Assembly (NCBI RefSeq): GCF_000690055.1
Contig: NZ_JJNZ01000034.1
Location: 1 to 36,566 of the forward strand
Length of the DNA: 36,566 nt
Direction: 5' to 3'
Origin: Pseudoalteromonas fuliginea
GTDB taxonomy: Bacteria > Pseudomonadota > Gammaproteobacteria > Enterobacterales > Alteromonadaceae
Position numbers and translations under genes: made by a program. The notes below the pieces were generated by a model that worked only from the letters and a program-made list of their open reading frames with translations, had not been told where the DNA came from and searched no databases. Of the stretch, positions 8,014 to 15,588 are shown piece by piece (positions within the stretch are counted from its first letter, which is position 1; every line of letters begins with the position of its first letter).

Positions 8014-9249
8014 ATGCTCAAACCTAATGAAGGTAACAAATATGTATTTAAAAATATTAATTTTAAAAGTATGTACCTACCCCCTCTAAATGAAGTCGCC
8101 CAGCTATTACACTTACCTAGTAACATTAGTGGCATGATTACTCATGCCCAATCATTTTATGATTCTGAATTGCCTGTCAGTCAAAGCTCTATATTTCATT
8201 TATCAAGTCGAGGAGTAGGTAAACCAACATTTAAAAAAATTTATACATGGTTTAAATCTCTCTCTCCGAAAATCAATGATGTGTTCAATCTTCAAGTATA
8301 TAAAAAAACATCAAAAGCGATGAGAGTTACCTCCAATGCCAGTATCTACTACTCATGTACACATGGATTTAATTTCAGTAAGAAAAGCAACAATAACGAC
8401 AATGAATTAAACCTATTAATAGATTGGCTGGAAGAACGCTCAAATGCTGATTATTTAATGATGAATAAAATACACAACCAAGCAAAGTTAAAAGCTATTA
8501 ATATAAAAGCTCCAAAGGATATTTGGCAGTTACAAAAACCATACTGGCAATCCCATAGCTTAGTGCCACGGCAGCAACTCAATATTATTAATGAGTTTTA
8601 CAATTCAGATAAAAAGCGGGAAGATTATACAGAAGAGGATGGCCTAGCTCTTATTGAAGCAACGTACCACTTAACATTTGATTTCTATTTATCAGCCATT
8701 GCCAACTACGAGGCAGGTCTTCACTCTTACTACTTTAGATTAGATGAGAACTATAACCCTAAAAAAGGCTCAAGCTTTTTTATAGATGTGCTAAATACCT
8801 TAGTTGAATCTGAAGAAGCCAACGGGTGTTTCGATGCTGTACTAATAGAGCTAAAAGAGCTCGTATCATCAAACGACAAACCAATGACTTGGAGAAAGCT
8901 GGCTAGCTTTATCCCTTTTGAAAAGTCTAAATCAGATTACACCGAAAGCGGGGAATCTTTAAATGATAGGCAATACAAACAACTAAAAGATTGGCGAAAT
9001 GGGAAAAACTTACCTTCATTTTTAAGGTTAGAAAAGTTTATAAATGCTATTTGCGCTAGTCATGGTAATTACGACTCGTTAGCAATACTCATGTATTTTA
9101 GGATTAGTCGAGGTATAGACACAAAAATACAAGAATGCTTTGAGCAAACTTATAGTGAAAAAACGATACCAATTTTCAAGACTGTGATTGGCCAGTACCC
9201 CTCGTATTTCAAACACTATACAGATAAATTAAATAAAGCAGCTAAGTGA
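8014..9249 (+). CDS. hypothetical protein, possible C-terminal helix-turn-helix
   Basis: I do not recognise this 411-residue protein. ATG 8014 is well supported by AAAGGA a few nt upstream. It seems soluble and mostly helical. Residues of the last third (SLNDRQYKQLKDWRNGKNLPSFLRLEKFINAI) look like a degenerate XRE-type helix-turn-helix in which LKDWRNGKNLPS would span the recognition helix, so it may bind DNA. The N-terminal part contains SRGVGKPTFKKIYTW, also helix-turn-helix-like. Codon use is AT-rich like the rest of the left half. It lies between the HGGxxG gene and the small convergent pair. A hairpin overlaps its stop codon. Confidence 0.7.
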   Translation: MLKPNEGNKYVFKNINFKSMYLPPLNEVAQLLHLPSNISGMITHAQSFYDSELPVSQSSIFHLSSRGVGKPTFKKIYTWFKSLSPKINDVFNLQVYKKTSKAMRVTSNASIYYSCTHGFNFSKKSNNNDNELNLLIDWLEERSNADYLMMNKIHNQAKLKAINIKAPKDIWQLQKPYWQSHSLVPRQQLNIINEFYNSDKKREDYTEEDGLALIEATYHLTFDFYLSAIANYEAGLHSYYFRLDENYNPKKGSSFFIDVLNTLVESEEANGCFDAVLIELKELVSSNDKPMTWRKLASFIPFEKSKSDYTESGESLNDRQYKQLKDWRNGKNLPSFLRLEKFINAICASHGNYDSLAILMYFRISRGIDTKIQECFEQTYSEKTIPIFKTVIGQYPSYFKHYTDKLNKAAK

Positions 9250-9261
9250 ATATATAGCTGC
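9238..9261. terminator. hairpin at the 411-residue gene stop
   Basis: GCAGCTA and TAGCTGC form a 7-bp stem around a 10-nt loop that spans the stop codon, followed by CTTATT. It lies between convergent genes and is a weak candidate for a bidirectional terminator. Confidence 0.45.
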
Positions 9262-9279
9262 CTTATTCAAAGTCTGAAC

Positions 9280-9405
9280 CTAATCTTCATCGTCCATAAG
9301 ATCTTCCCAGTCATCTGGGCGTTCATCTTCACCGCGGCTTTGCCAATAAGCGTCATGCTCTGGGTTTAACTGCTGTGAGCGGTTGTCATCATCATGTTGA
9401 GCCAT
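9280..9405 (-). CDS. very small acidic protein, second gene of a two-gene operon
   Basis: This 41-residue protein begins MAQHDDDNRSQQLNPEHDAY and ends with the acidic DDWEDLMDDED. A longer open frame exists, but its upstream part overlaps a better gene. ATG 9405 begins one base after the stop of the previous small gene and is preceded by AAGGGA at about 9 nt. The composition (Asp, Glu, Gln, one WQSRG motif) suggests a folded or partly disordered acidic peptide. From memory, similar peptides occur in Vibrio and Shewanella, but no function is known to me. Its conserved-looking partner supports it being real. Confidence 0.65.
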   Translation of the reverse strand: MAQHDDDNRSQQLNPEHDAYWQSRGEDERPDDWEDLMDDED

Positions 9406-9406
9406 G

Positions 9407-9556
9407 TTATTTTTTCCCTTGTTGATTTTTGTTTGCAGCTCTAGCTGCACGAGCAGCAAAACCATTTGAGTCAACGCCACCACCATTTTGCTTTGCTTCA
9501 TTTCTTTGTATACGGGCCAAAGCATCGGTAGTCATTCGAGTTTCTTTCTTTGTCAT
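9407..9556 (-). CDS. 49-residue SMP-like small protein
   Basis: This short gene encodes a 49-residue protein that begins MTKKETRMTTDALARIQRNE and contains KQNGGGVDSNGFAARAARAA. The pattern (AxARIQ, NGG, FAARAxxAA) resembles short bacterial proteins with the seed-maturation-protein (SMP) motif, whose role in bacteria is unclear. GGAG lies 8 nt before ATG 9556. The stop is followed by one base and the start of the next gene, so the two form an operon. A short perfect dyad lies upstream at 9582-9601. Confidence 0.7.
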   Translation of the reverse strand: MTKKETRMTTDALARIQRNEAKQNGGGVDSNGFAARAARAANKNQQGKK

Positions 9557-9581
9557 TTTTTATCTCCAAAAGTAAAATTTA

Positions 9582-9601
9582 TTGTTAGGTGCTCCTAACA
9601 A
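9582..9601. promoter_or_regulatory. perfect dyad upstream of the small-protein operon
   Basis: TTGTTAGG and CCTAACAA flank a TGCT spacer, 26 nt before the start at 9556. It may be an operator or a short leader hairpin of the leftward operon. Confidence 0.4.
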
Positions 9602-9857
9602 CAGGGAGAATAATGCCAAACTAAATTGAGGTTGGGACGGGGGGGAAATAGTGTAAATTTAATTTTTTTAAAATTTATTATTAATTCCTACCTTTTTATA
9701 AAGACGTTAATTACTAGCACATCCTTTGTAATACCACTCAAGTTAGCAATTCCCACCCAAAAAATAAACCTTTTTTAGTTTACACATAAACCAAAAAAAG
9801 TTTATTTTAACTTTTTTTGTGCTATTTTATAAACATGTACTTTATTAAGGTCTATGT
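9602..9857. promoter_or_regulatory. divergent intergenic region with long AT-rich dyad
   Basis: No gene is seen here. AAAATAAACCTTTTTT (9761-9776) and AAAAAAAGTTTATTTT (9793-9808) form a 16-bp inverted repeat with one mismatch, around 16 bp. It is followed by TATTTTATAA, a likely -10 region for the gene at 9858. The dyad suits a dimeric regulator. A run of seven G residues (9639-9645) lies in the left part. Confidence 0.5.
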
Positions 9858-10154
9858 ATGTCTTTCACAGCTAAAATATCTGCACAGAAAATTGTAGATG
9901 CAATAGAATCTCAGTCTGAGACCAAACAAAAAAGAATATCTAGGTTTCAGTTATCAACGTTATCAATATCCAGAATATGTAAGCGCAGGGTTATGCCCAC
10001 TATTTATCTAGATAGCCTAAGCGCAGAGCTGAATGAATTAGGTTGGTGTATGTTCCAAGTAGAAAATACAAAATATGGCTTTGTCCGAGCCTCATCAGTT
10101 AAGAACTGGCTTAAAATGTCTTCAAAAACAGTCAACGGTATCGAAGGAGAATAA
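9858..10154 (+). CDS. hypothetical small protein, first of a tight pair
   Basis: I do not recognise this 98-residue protein. AAGG is placed 7 nt before the ATG. The N-terminal half is basic with a helix-turn-helix-like stretch (FQLSTLSISRICKRR), and the C-terminal half contains ELNELGWCMFQVENTKYGFV, which suggests a small alpha/beta fold. It ends one base before the next gene begins, so the two are co-translated. The long dyad upstream suggests autoregulation. A toxin-antitoxin or regulator pair is possible, but nothing in the sequence establishes it. Confidence 0.65.
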   Translation: MSFTAKISAQKIVDAIESQSETKQKRISRFQLSTLSISRICKRRVMPTIYLDSLSAELNELGWCMFQVENTKYGFVRASSVKNWLKMSSKTVNGIEGE

Positions 10155-10155
10155 A

Positions 10156-10470
10156 GTGAATAGAAGATACAGTAAGAGTTTAGAGCTAGATTTGACTGGA
10201 TTTTCTGGAAAGCAATTCAAAATGCTTTGCGAAATACTCCGATCTGCCATGAAGCAAGAGCACGGATATAAGTTTACTAAAGGCTTTACCGATGAACGTT
10301 TAAAGAAGTGGCCAGTAGTTATAAGGTTCAAAGATGAGTTACATAGAGAAAGCTTTATCTGCAACTTGATTGGTATAGTCAAAGAAGAAGTTGTAAGTAA
10401 ATTAACTTTAAAGATGCTTCACCCAATCGGCAGCAACCCTCAAACTTTTCGTTTTTTAAAAGCTGCATAA
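10156..10470 (+). CDS. hypothetical small protein, second of a tight pair
   Basis: This 104-residue protein is not recognised. I start it at GTG 10156, which has GGAG 6 nt upstream and begins one base after the previous stop codon. The open frame extends upstream only by overlapping the previous gene in another frame. The protein is basic, with many Lys residues (KGFTDERLKKWPVVIRFKD) and no membrane segment. It closes the plus-strand half of the island; the convergent hsdR ends 194 bp away, with two dyads in between. Confidence 0.65.
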   Translation: MNRRYSKSLELDLTGFSGKQFKMLCEILRSAMKQEHGYKFTKGFTDERLKKWPVVIRFKDELHRESFICNLIGIVKEEVVSKLTLKMLHPIGSNPQTFRFLKAA

Positions 10471-10539
10471 CTAGATAATAGGTTTTGAGTACTAAGCTAT
10501 AAATTGTGGTTAGCTATTATTCATTTATGAAATGGTTAA

Positions 10540-10557
10540 GGGGGTAAGGTTACCCCC
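10540..10557. terminator. GC-rich hairpin in the convergent gap
   Basis: GGGGGTAA and TTACCCCC form a strong inverted repeat 70 nt after the small pair. No T-run follows, so termination is uncertain. It is one of two dyads between the plus-strand genes and hsdR. Confidence 0.45.
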
Positions 10558-10619
10558 CATTTATCGTCACACTTTTTGAGTTTGTAATAAATTAAAGCAG
10601 CTTTGCGTATGAATTATCG

Positions 10620-10640
10620 AGCCGTCAACCGTTGACGGCT
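10620..10640. terminator. dyad downstream of hsdR
   Basis: AGCCGTCAAC and GTTGACGGCT pair around a single central base, 25 nt after the hsdR stop on the minus strand. There is no T-tract, so it may stabilise the operon mRNA end or be a weak terminator. Confidence 0.45.
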
Positions 10641-10664
10641 TAAGCAAAATACCACTACAGCCTT

Positions 10665-13550
10665 TTAAAACCCTGTCATAAACGTATCTACAAAACGTTT
10701 AAATTTATCGGTAATAATAGGCAATACTTTTTTGCGTTCTAATAAGCTGGGTTTGGTTTCGAGCACATCAGCAAAGTCATCCCTTAGTGGCATTTCGTCA
10801 CTTAGCTCATAACGGGTTACTAACTTTTCTAGGCGTTCTTGGTTTAGCTTTTGCTCTTGGGCAAACTTCTCAAGTTCTAGGCGCTTTTCTTTTTCCCAAT
10901 AAAGCTCAAACTCTTCATCAACGTCAGCACTGGCGGGTATGCCTTGTAAGTGCTCGTCCATAAACTTATCTATTAGTGCTTTTTTACTTAATAAGGTTGG
11001 GTCTGTGGCTATTAGGTTTGCTATTACTTGGCGTTTACGGGCTTTTTCGTCAGTACTTTCTTCACCGTGTAACTCACGTAATAACTGCAAAATATAGGTT
11101 ACGTTTACTATATCGCTGTGTAGTAGCTCTAGTTCAAAATCAACGTCATCTAACACCGATACTTTTTCTTTACTTGAATTCTCACGTAGCTGCCTGCCAA
11201 GGTCGGCATACTTACTCGTATAATCCTGAAACTCTTGCTCGCCCATCGAGGTAGAGTCCATATCAAAATCAGTAAAGTTGCTTAACATGTTCTTTAAACG
11301 CATAAGCTCACGAAACTGCCTCACAAACAACGCCTGAGCCTCTTCGTCAGGTAAAGCATCAACTGAGTCAACAGTGGACGTAATTGCCATTAGCGCTTCA
11401 TAGGCGCTGTTAAAATCAGTAAGCAGCTCATTATACGAAGGTGTTTCTATATATTCTTTAGGCTGCTTGTTCGAAAACAGCGTAAAAGCCGTGTCGGCAG
11501 CTTTTTTAAGGTTTCTGAAGCACACTACATTGCCGTGCGATTTAGTCTCACCTAATAAACGGTTAGTGCGCGAAAACGCTTGTACCAAACCATGATATTT
11601 AAGATTTTTATCGACATATAATGTATTGAGTTTAGGTGCATCAAAGCCTGTTAAAAACATATTCACCACCAGCAATATATCAATCTCTTTGGCTTTAACG
11701 CGCTTAGATATATTTTTGTAGTAGTCTTCAAATAACTTGCTGTCTTTAGTGGAGTAGCTTGTACCAAACATGGCATTGTAGTCGTTAATAAATGAGTCTA
11801 ACTTATCGCGGCTATGCAGCTTAACGGCTTGCCCTTCGTTTAAATATTTGGCTGATACTTCTTTAATTTGCGCATCATCATTACCTAGTTCGTACTCTTC
11901 CTCTTCATTTGCCTCATAGCTAAATATGGTGGCAATTTTAAGGTTGTGTTTACCCTGTGCTTTTTTACTCGCAAACAACTCATAGTATTGAATAAGCTCA
12001 GCAACGCTTGATACGCAAAACATGGCGTTATATTCATGGCTATGTGTTTTGCGGTTATGCTGGGCAATAATGTAGTCGGTTATTTTATCCAAGCGCGCTG
12101 GCGAAGTTAAAAGCTCTTTGGTGTCGATGTCTTCAACTTCAATATCTAGATTGTTGTTAGAGCCATCTTTGTATTGATAGCGCCCAACGTACTCAATAGC
12201 AAACTTAAGCACGTTAGCGTCACGTATTGCATCCACAATTACATAAGGATGTAAGCATTCACCAAACAAATCTTTTGTGGTGCGTTTCACTGAGTTTTTA
12301 GCAACGGCGTTATCGGCAAATATAGGCGTACCCGTAAAACCAAACAACTGCGCGTTATTAAAAAATTCGGTAATGTTTTTATGCGTATCGCCAAATTGGC
12401 TGCGGTGGCACTCGTCAAATATAAACACAATGCGCTTATCCTGCAGGCTTTGCATTTCTTTTAAATAGCGCTGCTTAGTCACCACGTTATTAAGCTTTTG
12501 TAGTGTAGTTACCACCAGCTTAGTATTACGGCTTTGGTTGACCTTTTTGCCTTTCATTGGCTTATCTAACAGCTGGTGGAATAACATACTGGTGTTGTCA
12601 GTGCTGTCTACAGAGCCTTTTACAAACGCATTAAACTCAAGCGCTGTTTGGTAGTCTAGGTCTTTACGGTCTACTACAAATACTACTTTATCAACCTCAC
12701 TCAGCGAGGTCATAATTTGCGCCGCTTTAAACGAGGTTAATGTTTTACCCGATCCTGTAGTATGCCAAATGTAGCCATTGTCGGTTGTCGTTTTAACTTG
12801 CTCTACAATCGCTTCTACTGCATAAAACTGATACGGTCTAAGCACCATTAAGTACTTACCTGTTTCATTAAGTACAATATACTTGGTGAGCATATGCGTT
12901 AAGTGCGAAGGGGTTAAAAATGCTTTGGCAAAGTCGTGTAACTGGCTTATTTTATTATTTTCATTATCAGTCCAGTCAAAGGTTTGCTTAGCCGACATTT
13001 CACTATTGTTAGAAAAGTACTGGCTATTAACCCCATTCGACATTACAAACAGCTGCACATAGTTAAACAAACCATGGTTGGCATGAAACGAGTGCTTTTG
13101 ATAACGCTTAATCTGGTTAAACGCTTCTTTTAGTTCAATACCACGGCGCTTTAGCTCTATTTGTACCAGCGGCAAGCCATTAACCAATAGCGTTACATCG
13201 TATCGGTTAGTGTATGTGCCCTTTACTGTAATTTGTTGCGCCACCTGAAAGCTATTTAGCTGTGGCTCATCAAACAATAGTGTTAAATGCCTGCTATCGC
13301 CGTTATCAAGTGTTACATCAAGCTGGTCGCGCAGTATTTTGGCTTTTGCAAATATATTACCTTTACCAAGCTTACCCAATATTTGCGTAAACTCAGTATC
13401 GCTTAATGTACAGCTATTCACTTTTTCAAGCTGCAGCTTAAGATTGACCTCAAGTGCGGCGTTGTCCTTTAAAATAACGCGCGTAAAGCCTTGCTCGCTA
13501 AGCTGTGCAATTAAGTTATCTTCTAATTGTTGTTCACTTTGATAATTCAT
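10665..13550 (-). CDS. hsdR: type I restriction enzyme R subunit (translocase/endonuclease)
   Basis: This 961-residue motor and nuclease subunit cleaves DNA lacking the modification set by HsdM and HsdS. The N-terminal PD-(D/E)xK site is visible as D118 and E132-L-K134 (YDVTLLVNGLPLVQIELK). The helicase follows: Walker A TTGSGKT (264-270), DECH (379-382), GFTGTPI (404-410), then FLTGFDAPKLNTLYVDK and QAFSRTNRL in the second RecA-like domain. The C-terminal third is helical and should bind the methylase core. All key motifs are intact. It is the last gene of the leftward defence operon, 55 nt after the Schlafen-like gene, with a modest AGG ribosome-binding site. Confidence 0.96.
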   Translation of the reverse strand: MNYQSEQQLEDNLIAQLSEQGFTRVILKDNAALEVNLKLQLEKVNSCTLSDTEFTQILGKLGKGNIFAKAKILRDQLDVTLDNGDSRHLTLLFDEPQLNSFQVAQQITVKGTYTNRYDVTLLVNGLPLVQIELKRRGIELKEAFNQIKRYQKHSFHANHGLFNYVQLFVMSNGVNSQYFSNNSEMSAKQTFDWTDNENNKISQLHDFAKAFLTPSHLTHMLTKYIVLNETGKYLMVLRPYQFYAVEAIVEQVKTTTDNGYIWHTTGSGKTLTSFKAAQIMTSLSEVDKVVFVVDRKDLDYQTALEFNAFVKGSVDSTDNTSMLFHQLLDKPMKGKKVNQSRNTKLVVTTLQKLNNVVTKQRYLKEMQSLQDKRIVFIFDECHRSQFGDTHKNITEFFNNAQLFGFTGTPIFADNAVAKNSVKRTTKDLFGECLHPYVIVDAIRDANVLKFAIEYVGRYQYKDGSNNNLDIEVEDIDTKELLTSPARLDKITDYIIAQHNRKTHSHEYNAMFCVSSVAELIQYYELFASKKAQGKHNLKIATIFSYEANEEEEYELGNDDAQIKEVSAKYLNEGQAVKLHSRDKLDSFINDYNAMFGTSYSTKDSKLFEDYYKNISKRVKAKEIDILLVVNMFLTGFDAPKLNTLYVDKNLKYHGLVQAFSRTNRLLGETKSHGNVVCFRNLKKAADTAFTLFSNKQPKEYIETPSYNELLTDFNSAYEALMAITSTVDSVDALPDEEAQALFVRQFRELMRLKNMLSNFTDFDMDSTSMGEQEFQDYTSKYADLGRQLRENSSKEKVSVLDDVDFELELLHSDIVNVTYILQLLRELHGEESTDEKARKRQVIANLIATDPTLLSKKALIDKFMDEHLQGIPASADVDEEFELYWEKEKRLELEKFAQEQKLNQERLEKLVTRYELSDEMPLRDDFADVLETKPSLLERKKVLPIITDKFKRFVDTFMTGF

Positions 13551-13605
13551 TTATACCTACAATTCCTTGGTGCTAGCCTTGAGTAATACATCCATAGCTC
13601 TATTG

Positions 13606-15582
13606 CTAATCTTTGTGTAATTTATAACCCTGTTCTGGGTGATTCGGTATTGTCGGATAGGCTAAAAATAATACCTGTTCTTTAACCATTTCACGTAAGT
13701 AATGCTTTCTCAATGTATCAGTATTCATGTTAAGCAACAGCGCTATATCGCTAAGCCTCAAGCAATTAGGAGCCGACTTAGTACATAAATCTATTATCGC
13801 TTTTTCTACATCAGACTTTTGTTTACGCCCTGAATTGTGTGCAATTGGCGATGCTATTTCTTTTAGTTCAAGCCAAAGGTTAGAAGCGCTTAAATCGAAC
13901 TCCGGCACTGGCGGATTAAACTCCGGCACTAGCTCCGGCACTAACTCCGGCGCTGGCGGGTTAAGCTCCGGCACTTCATTAATTATTTTACTATCAATCA
14001 GGGGGAATTCTGCCTGACTTGGTGATAATACAAAGCTAATATTTTTGCCTGCCTCGTTGTCAGGCGTTGGCACTTCTATCCCTTTTAAGTGGTATATTTT
14101 ACCTCTGTGCTGGCCTGCCGACTCTAAGTACCCTGCATTAACTAACTGACTTAACGCAAGTGTCACTTCTCTTGTATGCTCAGAGGTCAACGAACAAATA
14201 CGCTCATGGTTAAACCATGACTCCGTAATGGCGGTCATTAAAATGGTGCGTTTTAGCTCGCTTAGTTTGTTATAACCTTCACCATACGTTTCAATTAGGC
14301 GTTGGTGTAACTCTGGCGATACCATGTTTACCATACGCAGCTCTAATAAGGTTTGGTTTAACTCGTCTTTTTCGTATAAATGCGGGGGCTGCCAGTTTTG
14401 CGCTTTACAGTTACTGTATATTTTAGGAATACCCGACCCTGCTTTTTCGCTTAAACCAATATTTAAAAACATTTGATGAATAGCGGGGTTTCGGCACTGG
14501 CTGTTCCCCCCCGCTTTAGCCTCATGCACAGGTATACGCATTAGCCCTGCGTTTCTAAAGCCGATAAAGTCAGGATGTTTTTCAATTAAAATATTACTTT
14601 CGGTATTAAACTCTGCATGTGCCAATGTATTAACAAGTGCTTCACGAATAGCCTCATGCGCAGGAGTGGTATCTTGCCGTTGGCCGTCATCGGTTAAGCT
14701 AAACCCGACTTTTAAATCTGCTGTGAGCTTACGATAAACCTTACGATAAAAATCAAAAGCATTGCCTGACCAAGAGCCATCAGTATAAATACGATCTATC
14801 CATCGGTGTGTACTGTCGTCTTTTTCTTGATAATCGAGTGCAAAACTAGGCAACGCATCTTGAATCGCATCCCACTTACCAAACATCACTAAGCCAGCAA
14901 GGGTTAAACCCGCTTTACCTGTTGCACGGTCTTGTTGCCAGCCACGTATTGAGCGTAAAAACTCTTGATCGCTCAATTCTAAAAAAGGGTGTTGTGGCTT
15001 AGCATCAACAAACATTTGCCTGTAAATACGCAGGCTTTCGGGGTCTATGTCATCAAGGGTAAAGTGCTCTAAAATACGGTTGTCGCGCACTTCCTCTTGC
15101 TCTGCCATCATTTTATTTACTGCCGGTGGCAAACACTTTTGATCTGCCTCGTAACGGCGCTGATAGGTCCCATTAAGCGGGTTTGCATTAATAAATACAG
15201 GGCGGCTTTCGCGCGGGGCGCGTGGTACAGTAATCGCAATAACCAATTTGCCTTCAAGTGTTTCAATGCGCACGTCGCTTTCGCTGAGCAAATTAATACT
15301 CACTTTATTTGGGTTGTTAACAGTATCCCAAATATTTTTAATTAGCGGCGCAGGGTTTGTTATACCCTCAACGGTAAACGTGCCTTTTTTTTCTTTAATG
15401 CCCAATAAAATTAAGCCACCACGGGTATTAGCAAACGCACTATAAGTTTCCCACATATCATTAGGCACTGCGCCCTGACCATCGCGGCCACCAGCAAGCT
15501 TGCACTCAACCTCTACGCTCTCTTGCAAAGTTTGAATATCAATGATGTTCGCTATTGAGTTGTCGTTAATTTTATTAGTCAT
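13606..15582 (-). CDS. AlbA_2/Schlafen-type ATP-binding protein within the hsd operon
   Basis: This 658-residue protein has an N-terminal AlbA_2 (Schlafen-like) domain, seen as VECKLAGGRDGQGAVPNDMW and FANTRGGLILLGIKE. A RecG-like HATPase_c_4 region follows, marked by REALVNTLAHAEF and GLSEKAGSGIPKI. A winged-helix region comes next, then a Pro-Glu-rich repeat linker, then a last DNA-binding-like domain (RLSDIALLLNMNTDTLRKHY). Proteins of this kind are often encoded inside type I systems and may regulate them or provide a separate defence step; the role here is inferred. It starts 6 nt after the hsdS stop. The linker is encoded by tandem repeats at 13900-13975. Confidence 0.85.
   Translation of the reverse strand: MTNKINDNSIANIIDIQTLQESVEVECKLAGGRDGQGAVPNDMWETYSAFANTRGGLILLGIKEKKGTFTVEGITNPAPLIKNIWDTVNNPNKVSINLLSESDVRIETLEGKLVIAITVPRAPRESRPVFINANPLNGTYQRRYEADQKCLPPAVNKMMAEQEEVRDNRILEHFTLDDIDPESLRIYRQMFVDAKPQHPFLELSDQEFLRSIRGWQQDRATGKAGLTLAGLVMFGKWDAIQDALPSFALDYQEKDDSTHRWIDRIYTDGSWSGNAFDFYRKVYRKLTADLKVGFSLTDDGQRQDTTPAHEAIREALVNTLAHAEFNTESNILIEKHPDFIGFRNAGLMRIPVHEAKAGGNSQCRNPAIHQMFLNIGLSEKAGSGIPKIYSNCKAQNWQPPHLYEKDELNQTLLELRMVNMVSPELHQRLIETYGEGYNKLSELKRTILMTAITESWFNHERICSLTSEHTREVTLALSQLVNAGYLESAGQHRGKIYHLKGIEVPTPDNEAGKNISFVLSPSQAEFPLIDSKIINEVPELNPPAPELVPELVPEFNPPVPEFDLSASNLWLELKEIASPIAHNSGRKQKSDVEKAIIDLCTKSAPNCLRLSDIALLLNMNTDTLRKHYLREMVKEQVLFLAYPTIPNHPEQGYKLHKD
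13900..13975 (-). repeat. in-frame minisatellite encoding the Pro-Glu linker
   Basis: The plus strand shows five CTCCGGCRCT-headed units of 21, 12, 12, 21 and 10 nt. All full units are multiples of three, so gain or loss keeps the frame. They encode PEL/PEF-type repeats (NPPAPELVPELVPEF) in the Schlafen-type protein. Copy number may vary between strains by slippage. Confidence 0.75.
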
Positions 15583-15588
15583 TATTTC

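Noticed and set aside
9639..9645. Run of seven G as a phase-variable tract
   Set aside because: It is short, lies outside any reading frame and is not between visible -35 and -10 elements.
10976..11254. Open frame on the plus strand within hsdR
   Set aside because: It is antisense to a fully conserved hsdR region; the hydrophobic product reflects codon bias of the opposite strand.
13900..13975. Possible CRISPR array
   Set aside because: Units are 10-21 nt, adjacent without spacers, and inside a coding frame; no cas genes are present.
13727..14017. Ser/Gly-rich open frame on the plus strand
   Set aside because: It is the antisense translation of the Pro-Glu repeat region and has no start-site support.
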